Positions 52,974-59,675 of a stretch of 64,000 bases of DNA are shown here, in pieces (position 1 is the first letter of the stretch; every line of letters starts with the position of its first letter). The stretch comes from Proteiniclasticum aestuarii (GTDB lineage: Bacteria > Bacillota > Clostridia > Clostridiales > Clostridiaceae): contig NZ_JAFNJU010000012.1 in assembly GCF_017368455.1 (NCBI RefSeq), forward strand, positions 1 through 64,000, in the 5' to 3' direction. The notes under the pieces were generated by a model. That model did no database searches. It had not been told where the DNA came from and worked only from the letters and a program-made list of their open reading frames with translations. The translations under genes and the position numbers were made by a program.

Positions 52974-52993
52974 GGGGTGTAACAGCCCCTTTT
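52974..52993 (+). terminator. weak hairpin between dctP and dctQ
   Basis: GGGGTGT pairs with ACAGCCCC (one bulge), followed by TTTTC. A leaky terminator here would keep binding-protein mRNA more abundant than the membrane subunits. Confidence 0.5.
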
Positions 52994-53027
52994 CAATCTG
53001 GATAAGAAAAAAATGAAGGAGCAGAAG

Positions 53028-53525
53028 ATGAAAGAGAGCAATCTGAAAAAAATTCTCAATAATATTGAAGAAATTATCGCATCAGGATTCATCATTTTGA
53101 CTACCGTCCTAGTTGTCATTAATGTATTTATGCGTTATTTTCTCAAGACCGGATTGTACTGGTCAGAAGAAGTTGCAACAGCCTCCTTTGTCTGGGCGGT
53201 ATTCATCGGGGCAGTAGCCGGATATAAGAAGGGAAAACATATCGGGGTGGACATCCTTGTGAATCTGTTACCAGCAAGCATACAGAAAGTGGTCGTAATT
53301 ATGGTGGATATTGTACTGATTCTTCTCAATGGATATATGACGTATCTTGCGGTGATTTTCATTAGTCTATCCTATATCAAACCGACTCCGGTTCTTGGTA
53401 TCTCATCAGCCTATATCAGTTCAGCTCTGCTGGTGAGTTTCACCTGGGTAACCATATATTCGGTGATTTTTCTTGTTAGAGATATAAGAAGAACAGATTA
53501 CAGTAAAGGAGGAGACATTCTATAA
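53028..53525 (+). CDS. dctQ: TRAP transporter small membrane subunit (DctQ)
   Basis: This is a 165-residue four-helix DctQ protein with the typical 'NVFMRYFLKTGLYWSEEVAT' (about 30-50), 'VWAVFIGAVAGYKKGKHIGV' (about 52-71) and a C-terminal helix ending in 'FLVRDIRRTD'. AAGGAG at 53016-53021 is 6 nt from ATG 53028, so the upstream ATG at 53013 is less likely. It overlaps dctM by one base (TAATG). Confidence 0.92.
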   Translation: MKESNLKKILNNIEEIIASGFIILTTVLVVINVFMRYFLKTGLYWSEEVATASFVWAVFIGAVAGYKKGKHIGVDILVNLLPASIQKVVVIMVDIVLILLNGYMTYLAVIFISLSYIKPTPVLGISSAYISSALLVSFTWVTIYSVIFLVRDIRRTDYSKGGDIL

Positions 53526-54808
53526 TGGCATTTTTACCGATACTCATCGTATTTCTGCTTTATTTCACAGGAATACCTATAGCATATGCTCTATTTGGAT
53601 CTTCCTTGACTTATTTTTCTTTCATCAATGATGCTTCTGCACCAGATCTTATTCTCCAAAGATATATTACAAGTGCTCAGAATTTTTCACTACTTGCCAT
53701 TCCGTTCTTCATTATGGCTGGTTCCATCATGAATTACAGCGGAATAAGCAGTAAGCTTATGAAATTTGCTGAAGTGCTTACTGGTCACATGACTGGAGGA
53801 CTGGGACAGGTGAATGTACTGTTGTCTCTCCTCATGGGGGGCGTTTCCGGTTCCGCAAATGCCGATGCGGCGATGCAGTCTAAAATGCTCGTTCCAGAGA
53901 TGGAAAAACGAGGATACAGCAGGGCTTTTTCAGCAGCCATTACAGCTGCCTCGTCAGCTGTGACACCGGTGATTCCCCCAGGAATCAATCTGATCGTCTA
54001 TGGCCTCATCGCACAAGTGTCCGTTGGAGCAATGTTTATGGCTGGTTATGTACCAGGAGTTCTGATGGCCATTTCACTGATGATTGTTGTGTACATCATA
54101 TCCAAGAAAAGAGGATATACACCTACGAGAGAGAAAAGAGCCACTGCTCGTGAAATATTCAAGCAGACACTGGAGTCCATCTGGGCTTTGCTTTTTCCTT
54201 TCGGTATTATCGCGGGACTTAGAATTGGACTGTTCACGCCTTCAGAGGCTGGTGCCGTTGCGGTACTATATACCATCCTAGTTGGTTTCTTCATATACAA
54301 GGAACTGAAGATTGAGCATTTCAAGGATATTCTGAAAGACACTGTTTATGGAACATCCAGCGTAGTTCTGATCATCATAGCCGCTAATGTGTTCGGATAT
54401 TATATGAGCTGGGAAAGAATTCCACAGATGCTTACTGAAATGATGCTGGGAATCACTGAAAATCCCATGCTTATGCTCTTAATGATCAATATTTTCTATC
54501 TGATCCTGGGCATGTTCATAGAAGGTGGGGCAGCACTGATCATACTTTCTCCTCTTCTTGTGCCTGTAGTGACACAGATGGGGGTGGACCCTATCCACTT
54601 CGGTATGATCACCATCGTGAATATTATGATAGGCGGCATAACACCACCCTTTGGTTCTATGATGTTTACAGTCTGCACCATAACAAATACGAAGGTCGGA
54701 GCCTTTATGAAGGAAATCTGGCCATTCATCCTGGCCCTGCTTGTAGTGCTGCTGATCATAACTTATTTCCCTGGAATAGTCATGTTCGTGCCGAACCTGG
54801 TGTTCTAG
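53525..54808 (+). CDS. dctM: TRAP transporter large permease (DctM)
   Basis: The 427-residue protein has about 12 membrane helices and DctM marks: 'LLAIPFFIMAGSIMNYSGIS' (about 55-75), 'GGVSGSANADAAMQSKMLVP' (about 105-125), 'VTPVIPPGINLIVYG' (about 145-160) and 'EGGAALIILSPLLVPV' near 335. DctM carries Na+-coupled transport of the ligand delivered by DctP. It is the last gene of the operon; a hairpin follows. Confidence 0.94.
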   Translation: MAFLPILIVFLLYFTGIPIAYALFGSSLTYFSFINDASAPDLILQRYITSAQNFSLLAIPFFIMAGSIMNYSGISSKLMKFAEVLTGHMTGGLGQVNVLLSLLMGGVSGSANADAAMQSKMLVPEMEKRGYSRAFSAAITAASSAVTPVIPPGINLIVYGLIAQVSVGAMFMAGYVPGVLMAISLMIVVYIISKKRGYTPTREKRATAREIFKQTLESIWALLFPFGIIAGLRIGLFTPSEAGAVAVLYTILVGFFIYKELKIEHFKDILKDTVYGTSSVVLIIIAANVFGYYMSWERIPQMLTEMMLGITENPMLMLLMINIFYLILGMFIEGGAALIILSPLLVPVVTQMGVDPIHFGMITIVNIMIGGITPPFGSMMFTVCTITNTKVGAFMKEIWPFILALLVVLLIITYFPGIVMFVPNLVF

Positions 54809-54841
54809 ACTGATTATGGTATCCCTCTCAATAATATGTAG

Positions 54842-54873
54842 ACAGAGCAGCTGTATGCTACAGGCTGCTCTGT
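54842..54873 (+). terminator. terminator of the TRAP operon
   Basis: ACAGAGCAGC and GCTGCTCTGT pair, with inner TGTA/TACA pairing; a T-rich run TGATATTTT follows a few bases later. Confidence 0.7.
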
Positions 54874-54896
54874 TCTGATATTTTGGATAAAGCAAA

Positions 54897-54919
54897 AGCC
54901 AGCAGGATAAATGCTGGCT
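54897..54919 (-). terminator. terminator of the DUF554 gene
   Basis: AGCCAGCA and TGCTGGCT form an 8-bp stem. On the minus strand it is followed by TTTGCTTT. Confidence 0.7.
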
Positions 54920-54959
54920 GAATCAGTGAATTAAATGGTAAAGTCAAGTATGTTTCCCT

Positions 54960-55664
54960 CTACTGAATGATATTCCAGAGGAAAAGGCCCATTGCATAGA
55001 AAATGGGAATCAGGATGGAAGGCAGCATGTTCGATATCTTCAGCTTCAGATTGAAGACCATATTGATGCCAAGGCCCATGATCATGAGACTCCCCACTCC
55101 GGAAATCATGGGAATGGTTTCCGGCACTGCGGTGACCAGTGGTTTGATGAAATTTGCCAGGACCGATATGGAGCCCTGATAAAGGAGCACCGAAAAACTC
55201 GACAGCATGACGCCTAGTCCCATGGTGGATGCGAAGATCACGGAAGTGATCCCATCCAGAATGGATTTGGCATACAAGGTGGCATGATTGTTTGACAAGG
55301 TGCTCTCAATGGTTCCGATGATGGCCATGGACCCGATGCAGAAGAGAAGGGTGGCTGTGAGGAACCCGTCCTTGATCTTCCCTTTGTAGTACTTGTTCAC
55401 CAGCATTTCAATCCTATTGCTCATGGTTTCAAGCTTCTTTTCTATGTTGATGACTTCACCCAGGAGTGTGCCCAATGCCATGGATAAGATGATGACCATG
55501 GGGTTTTCCACTTTGATGAGACCAATGATTCCGAGATATATGACGCAGAGTCCCAGCACCTTGAAAAGGCTGTAGGCGATATCCTGGTTGATTCTCTTAT
55601 GGAACAGGATGCCGATGAGGCTTCCTAAAATGATGGCGAAAAAATTGACGATGGTTCCAAACAT
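54960..55664 (-). CDS. DUF554 membrane protein (YdfK-like)
   Basis: This is a 234-residue, six- to seven-helix protein of the DUF554 family ('FGTIVNFFAIILGSLIGILF' at the start, 'ALGTLLGEVINIEKKLETMS' about 60-80, 'FCIGSMAIIGTIESTLSNNH' about 110-130). Function is unknown; transport is presumed. AGAGGTG lies 5-6 nt before the ATG. A 51-residue membrane peptide gene lies 13 bp upstream and is probably in the same operon. Confidence 0.88.
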   Translation of the reverse strand: MFGTIVNFFAIILGSLIGILFHKRINQDIAYSLFKVLGLCVIYLGIIGLIKVENPMVIILSMALGTLLGEVINIEKKLETMSNRIEMLVNKYYKGKIKDGFLTATLLFCIGSMAIIGTIESTLSNNHATLYAKSILDGITSVIFASTMGLGVMLSSFSVLLYQGSISVLANFIKPLVTAVPETIPMISGVGSLMIMGLGINMVFNLKLKISNMLPSILIPIFYAMGLFLWNIIQ

Positions 55665-55677
55665 GACAGCACCTCTT

Positions 55678-55833
55678 TTAGTTTAGTAGAATCAGGTAGT
55701 ACAGGACATAGAGCCAGCTGAACAGTCCATGGATGATGGCCCATAGAACGGACTGGTTGAGACTCCAGCTGATGATCATGGCCAGAGCACTGCCCATGGT
55801 GATTCCGCTTTTGATCACGTCACCTCTTTTCAT
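55678..55833 (-). CDS. small 51-aa membrane protein upstream of DUF554
   Basis: The ORF reads MKRGDVIKSGITMGSALAMI at the start, then a Trp/Leu-rich hydrophobic stretch ending in 'YVLYYLILLN'. It has two likely membrane helices (about 10-28 and 30-49). A GGGAGGG site lies 7 nt before the ATG at 55833, and its stop is 13 bp before the DUF554 start, so expression as a two-gene unit is very likely. Function is unknown; it is too short for usual ORF callers. Confidence 0.75.
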   Translation of the reverse strand: MKRGDVIKSGITMGSALAMIISWSLNQSVLWAIIHGLFSWLYVLYYLILLN

Positions 55834-56026
55834 TTTAATCCCTCCCTGTTTTAAAAATTATCTTTTCTCATTATAACGTAATTCGGAATAATAGTTCACT
55901 GATTTCATCATTCTTTCAGAAAAAAGTATGAATTACAGCATAATCTGTCAAATCTTCAGAAAACAGCGGGTTCAACCTTGTAAAGCACTTTATGTTAATA
56001 TATTATCAAGTTAAGGGGTTGGTCGA

Positions 56027-56659
56027 ATGGTAATGCTGAAAGAGAAACTGGAAAATCAGGATGATGTGAAGGAACTCCAGATGATTGTAAATCTCATGTG
56101 CTATATCGCACTGGATTTGAAGGAGATTTCCTGTCTGGAAAGCATCGCAGTCTTTGACACGAAACTGAACACCATCTTCTGTGAGAACAAACAGGAACTG
56201 AAGAACGACAAAGACGGAAGAATGATGGTGAAAGAGTATCTCAAGGATCATAAGGAAGTGGTTCACTGCCTGAGAGATGCATTAAAGACTGGTGAACATA
56301 AGAAGGTAAGGGAAAGAGAAGGAAAGTCCGCTCTGGCCATACCCATCATGGGCGTGAAGAAACCCATCGGGGTAGTGGGCATCATCTATGAAACAGACGG
56401 ATGTCAGAAGGAGGTCTGTACATCTGATCTTCTGTTTAAGGACATCATCAATATCTTCATCATCAAATACAGAGAAATCAGCCAGAAGGAAGCCATGGCA
56501 TCCATGTCCTGCAGTCTGAAGACCCTGGAGGACTATGAGAAGTATGCCATCCTTGAGACGGGGAGAAAATGCAACTGGAATATCTCCATGATGGCCAAGG
56601 AACTGGAAATCGGAAGAAATACACTCTACTGTAAAATGAAGAAAATGGGCATCAGTTGA
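56027..56659 (+). CDS. Fis-type (HTH_8) regulator with N-terminal GAF-like sensor domain, no AAA+ domain
   Basis: The 210-residue protein has an N-terminal mixed domain (10-145; ends 'LAIPIMGVKKPIGVVGIIYE', a GAF-like pattern) and a C-terminal Fis-type HTH ('LEDYEKYAILETGRKCNWNI' then 'SMMAKELEIGRNTLYCKMKK', about 165-208). This HTH is the one at the end of NtrC-type activators, but the sigma-54-interacting ATPase domain is missing, so it would bind DNA without activating sigma-54. AAGGGG precedes the ATG. A 27-codon ORF and a palindrome follow directly. Confidence 0.8.
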   Translation: MVMLKEKLENQDDVKELQMIVNLMCYIALDLKEISCLESIAVFDTKLNTIFCENKQELKNDKDGRMMVKEYLKDHKEVVHCLRDALKTGEHKKVREREGKSALAIPIMGVKKPIGVVGIIYETDGCQKEVCTSDLLFKDIINIFIIKYREISQKEAMASMSCSLKTLEDYEKYAILETGRKCNWNISMMAKELEIGRNTLYCKMKKMGIS

Positions 56660-56681
56660 AATCGTAAAGGGGAGAGGAGTT

Positions 56682-56765
56682 ATGAAAAATCTATTGGAAC
56701 AGATTAAAAGTGTGCAATTCTGGTACAACATTGACTTTATTAGTTTGTTAATTAACAAATATTGA
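56682..56765 (+). CDS. candidate 27-aa peptide ORF
   Basis: The ATG at 56682 is preceded by GGGGAGAGGAG and opens 27 codons (MKNLLEQIKSVQFWYNIDFI, then seven more residues) to a TGA at 56763. The sequence is amphipathic with a hydrophobic second half. It lies 22 bp after the regulator gene, so it could be translated from the same mRNA. Its 3' end overlaps a perfect palindrome and a possible promoter. No known family. Confidence 0.4.
   Translation: MKNLLEQIKSVQFWYNIDFISLLINKY
56744..56759. promoter_or_regulatory. 16-bp perfect palindrome, candidate operator
   Basis: TTTGTTAATTAACAAA is perfectly self-complementary and overlaps the -35 box of the promoter at 56752-56780. It is a possible binding site for the upstream Fis-type regulator. 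Confidence 0.45.
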
Positions 56766-56780
56766 ATGGTGTGATAAAAT
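56752..56780 (+). promoter_or_regulatory. promoter of a candidate short RNA
   Basis: TTAACA (56752-56757) and TAAAAT (56775-56780) are 17 bp apart. Transcription would begin near 56787. Confidence 0.5.
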
Positions 56781-56786
56781 AGATGT

Positions 56787-56840
56787 AAGCTAAGTCATTT
56801 AGCTCCCATATGAGGGTAGAAATACCCCTACCCTTTTGTT
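56787..56840 (+). ncRNA. candidate small RNA of about 50 nt
   Basis: Downstream of the promoter are two adjacent hairpins: AGCTAA-GTCA-TTTAGCT (56788-56805 region) and AGGGTAG-N8-CTACCCT (56813-56834) followed by TTTTGTT, a terminator-like end. No ORF is present. Either this is a very short independent RNA or the terminator belongs to the regulator mRNA. Confidence 0.35.
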
Positions 56841-56857
56841 AAATATACTGTTTCCCT

Positions 56858-56890
56858 AAAAGGACCTGATTTCAGCAATCAGGTCCTTTT
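56858..56890. terminator. bidirectional terminator
   Basis: AAAAGGACCTGATT and AATCAGGTCCTTTT form a perfect 14-bp stem with a five-base loop, between the regulator locus and the convergent phosphodiesterase gene. Confidence 0.92.
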
Positions 56891-56947
56891 CCCTTACTTG
56901 GATTTTCTGTGATGGGGTTCTTGCTCTGAGAAAAAGTGTTGCAGTTT

Positions 56948-58255
56948 TTAGAGATCGCTCTCCTCTATGATTTCATGCAGGATTCTTCCGTCGGTGTCAT
57001 GAAGGACGGTCCCCATGAGATGGGCAAAGGTAGGGCCTTCATCGATGAGCCGCATGGAAGGAATCTCCACATTCTTTCGGATGCCTCTGCCAGTGGCGAA
57101 GAAGACGGTCTGATAGTCCTCTTTCTTCGGATGGTATCCATGGGTGGATTTTCCATGATGGTCTTCGCCCTCAGCATTCTGGTCCAGTTTCACTTGAGCC
57201 GGTTTCGTGTGGTCGTCTGTGAAGAAGAACCCTTTTTTCGCCTCCAGCATGAAAGTAGCTTTTCTGCTGGCTCCGAAGGATATGGACTCCTCTCTGGTAT
57301 AGATTGCTTCTATGCCGAAGTCTTCCCGGTTCTTCAGGGTCTTCAGAATCTGGTACACCCGCTTTTTCATTTTTTCACTGCCTGGCTCTCTCAGATGAAT
57401 GTAGCAGGAACCGTCCAGACCTTCCGCATAGGCATCGTAGTCCGTGATTTTCTGACCTCTGGTTCGGATCAGACCCTTATCCTTGAAGATGCTGTTCAGA
57501 TGCAGGGCCGTATGCACAGGAATCTGGTCATGGTCCCCCAGAACAAAGAGAGTGGTCTTGTCCATAATCTCTTCCTCTTCCAGGAGTTTCAGGAGTCCAG
57601 CCAGTTTCTGATCGTAGCTGAGAAGCGCTTCATGGGCTTCTCTGGAATCATATCCGTGTTTGTGTCTCATGGCATCCAGTTCCACGAAGTGGACCATCAT
57701 GACATTGGGCTTTTTCTCTTTGATGGTGTAGTGGGCCACAGCTTCCACAAACCGGTCCAGTTCAGGCTGGCTTTTTCCATTACGCAGATGTCCGAAGCGC
57801 CTGTTGATGTCCAGAAGGTAACCTGGTGTCCCGTTGGCCAGAGAAACGCCCACCTGGGTCTCCCAGAAGTGGTTGGCGAACCGTTCAGGGAGATTGTAGG
57901 TGATGGCTGACTTGCCTGTGACGGGCCACAGAAGAGCGCAGGTTGTATAGCCTTTTCTCATGGCGGCATCATAGAAGGTGTCCACTTTTATTCGGTCTCT
58001 TGTCCAGTTCCAGTCCGGGCTTTTCCGGTTGATTTCCAGCAGCGTATTGGATGTGACGCCATGATTCATGGGATACATTCCGGTGGAAATGCTGCTGTGA
58101 CAAGGATAGGTGTTGCTGGGATAGACGGAATAGACCTTCCTGGAGAAGGAGGCGTCCTTCATGAGGCGTCGAAAGCCTGGAAGATTCTCAAGGGTCTTGA
58201 GGTCTCTGCTTCCCAGAGCATCGAAGGAGAGGATGATAAAATATCTTTCTTGCAT
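56948..58255 (-). CDS. alkaline phosphatase superfamily (nucleotide pyrophosphatase/phosphodiesterase-like) protein
   Basis: This is a 435-residue protein of the type I phosphodiesterase/nucleotide pyrophosphatase group. Metal Asp in 'IILSFDALGSRDL' (about residue 10), nucleophile Thr in 'YPSNTYPCHSSISTGMYPMN' (about 48), 'VHFVELDAMRHKHGY' and 'FVLGDHDQI', and a late 'THGYHP' complete the two-metal site. It has no signal peptide, so it acts in the cytoplasm. AAAGGAG at suitable distance sets ATG 58255; the longer open frame runs through the tandem repeat of the ung leader and is not real. Confidence 0.88.
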   Translation of the reverse strand: MQERYFIILSFDALGSRDLKTLENLPGFRRLMKDASFSRKVYSVYPSNTYPCHSSISTGMYPMNHGVTSNTLLEINRKSPDWNWTRDRIKVDTFYDAAMRKGYTTCALLWPVTGKSAITYNLPERFANHFWETQVGVSLANGTPGYLLDINRRFGHLRNGKSQPELDRFVEAVAHYTIKEKKPNVMMVHFVELDAMRHKHGYDSREAHEALLSYDQKLAGLLKLLEEEEIMDKTTLFVLGDHDQIPVHTALHLNSIFKDKGLIRTRGQKITDYDAYAEGLDGSCYIHLREPGSEKMKKRVYQILKTLKNREDFGIEAIYTREESISFGASRKATFMLEAKKGFFFTDDHTKPAQVKLDQNAEGEDHHGKSTHGYHPKKEDYQTVFFATGRGIRKNVEIPSMRLIDEGPTFAHLMGTVLHDTDGRILHEIIEESDL

Positions 58256-58416
58256 GGTGAACTCCTTTGTCGGTGAAATCTTCTTCATTGGTATCATAAT
58301 CATATTAATATAACATAGAAAAAATAAAAGAATCTGAATACCCTCTGAACAATATGGAAACAAGAGGCTAGAGATAAGCGGGCAGAAGAAATAGAGGGAT
58401 TTCTTTCTTTTTACAG

Positions 58417-58446
58417 TTGTCAGAAGAAGAGGAAAACCTGTATGAT
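58417..58446 (+). promoter_or_regulatory. promoter of ung
   Basis: TTGTCA (58417-58422) and TATGAT (58441-58446) are 18 bp apart. Transcription would start just before the 10-bp repeat tract. Confidence 0.55.
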
Positions 58447-58460
58447 GATACATAATGAAA

Positions 58461-58530
58461 GAAAAGAGAAGAAAAGAGAAGAAAAGAGAAGAAAAGAGAA
58501 GAAAAGAGAAGACAAGAGAAGACAAGGAGG
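58461..58530. repeat. 10-bp tandem repeat in the ung leader
   Basis: GAAAAGAGAA occurs five times exactly (58461-58510), then as GACAAGAGAA and as GACAAGGAGG, whose end provides the ribosome site of ung. Unit length is not a multiple of three. The tract sits between the predicted promoter and the ung start codon. Confidence 0.95.
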
Positions 58531-58538
58531 CATTTGGT

Positions 58539-59204
58539 ATGTACATAGGGGAAAAGAGCTGGGAGAAGGTTCTTCAGGATGAAATGGAAAAGCCCTATTT
58601 CAGAAAACTCATGGAAGAGCTGGATAAGGCTTATGAACAGGGAAAAGTCTTTCCGGAGAAACACGAAATATTCCAGGCTTTCCGGCTGACACCATATGAC
58701 AGGGTGAAGGTGGTCCTTTTGGGACAGGATCCCTACCACGGAAAAGGACAGGCGGAAGGGCTGGCTTTCTCCGTGAAGAAGGGCGTGAAGATTCCACCCT
58801 CCCTCAGAAACATCTTCAAGGAGCTGGAAGAGGATCTCAGGATTGAAAAACCCGAACACGGGTCCTTGGTCTCCTGGGCGAAAGAAGGGGTGCTTCTTCT
58901 CAACACGGTGCTGACGGTAGAGGAGGGAAAGGCCAACGCCCATGCGGGCATGGGATGGAAGACCTTCACGGATAGGGTCATAAGGAAGCTTGGCCAGAGG
59001 GAGGATCCTCTGGTATTCATCCTGTGGGGCAATCAGGCGAAAGAAAAGGAAAAATTTATAGCAGAGCATCATAGAATCATTTCTTCCGTCCATCCCAGTC
59101 CCTTGTCGGCTAGAAGAGGTTTCTTCGGTTCAAAGCCTTTTTCAAAGACCAATCTTTTCCTTCAGGAAATGGGCACAAGTCCTGTGAACTGGAAAATCAA
59201 ATAG
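58539..59204 (+). CDS. ung: uracil-DNA glycosylase
   Basis: The 221-residue protein is family 1 UDG: 'VVLLGQDPYHGKGQAEGLAF' (water-activating Asp and Tyr motif, about residues 58-77), 'HPSPLSARRGFFG' (DNA-intercalation motif with catalytic His, about 185-197). It removes uracil from DNA at the start of base-excision repair. AAGGAGG at 58524-58530 is 8 nt from ATG 58539; the ATG at 58455 would add a Lys/Arg/Glu repeat and is unlikely. A terminator follows at 59243-59283. Confidence 0.96.
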   Translation: MYIGEKSWEKVLQDEMEKPYFRKLMEELDKAYEQGKVFPEKHEIFQAFRLTPYDRVKVVLLGQDPYHGKGQAEGLAFSVKKGVKIPPSLRNIFKELEEDLRIEKPEHGSLVSWAKEGVLLLNTVLTVEEGKANAHAGMGWKTFTDRVIRKLGQREDPLVFILWGNQAKEKEKFIAEHHRIISSVHPSPLSARRGFFGSKPFSKTNLFLQEMGTSPVNWKIK

Positions 59205-59242
59205 GGAAGGGTATTTTCCTGATGAACCGTCTTGATACAGCG

Positions 59243-59283
59243 AAAAGCAGCAGATCATCCTTGTCGATGGATCTGCTGCTTTT
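59243..59283. terminator. bidirectional terminator
   Basis: AAAAGCAGCAGATC and GATCTGCTGCTTTT form a perfect 14-bp stem, followed by TTTATTTTA, between ung and the convergent ABC operon. Confidence 0.92.
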
Positions 59284-59307
59284 TATTTTAATTTGATGTG
59301 CGGTTTT

Positions 59308-59670
59308 TCAGTATTCTTCTTCCAGTTCTTCCAGATGATTTTCGATATCTTTGGGCAGAAGCACCATGGACGTCAGAAGGAAGGCTGCTGCCAATGAGCC
59401 CAGAAAAAGAAAAGTGATCTGAAGTCCCTCTCCTATCAGTGTAGGGTCTGCACCTTTCCAGGGGATCTCTTCGAATTTCCTCATGGTAAGGCGGTAGAGA
59501 ATTGTGAGAATAAGCGTTTCGGCACCAAGAAGGATGTTTTTCAGTCTGATCTTCTTCGAGAGTTCCTTCTGGATTCTGTAACGACTGTTTCCTACAGTGA
59601 GGAGGGTCCGGTCTCCTTTTTTCAATTCCCCTAGAAGCATGACCTTTGTCCGGGATGGTTTCTTCCTCAT
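59308..59670 (-). CDS. small two-helix membrane protein linked to ABC permease
   Basis: This is a 120-residue protein with a basic N terminus, two membrane helices (about 38-58 and 80-105) and an acidic C tail ('LPKDIENHLEELEEEY'). No family is recognised. Its ATG is five bases after the permease TGA and lacks its own ribosome site, so it is probably translated by coupling. It may be an accessory subunit of the ABC transporter. A competing frame (59288-59692) has no membrane pattern and is rejected. Confidence 0.6.
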   Translation of the reverse strand: MRKKPSRTKVMLLGELKKGDRTLLTVGNSRYRIQKELSKKIRLKNILLGAETLILTILYRLTMRKFEEIPWKGADPTLIGEGLQITFLFLGSLAAAFLLTSMVLLPKDIENHLEELEEEY

Positions 59671-59675
59671 ACAGG

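Noticed and set aside
58461-58530. CRISPR array
   Set aside because: The units are only 10 bp, contiguous and without spacers; it is a simple tandem repeat, and no cas genes are near.
58256-58546. N-terminal extension of the phosphodiesterase
   Set aside because: It translates the tandem repeat into Phe/Leu/Ser runs; the ATG at 58255 has AAAGGAG and begins the conserved domain.
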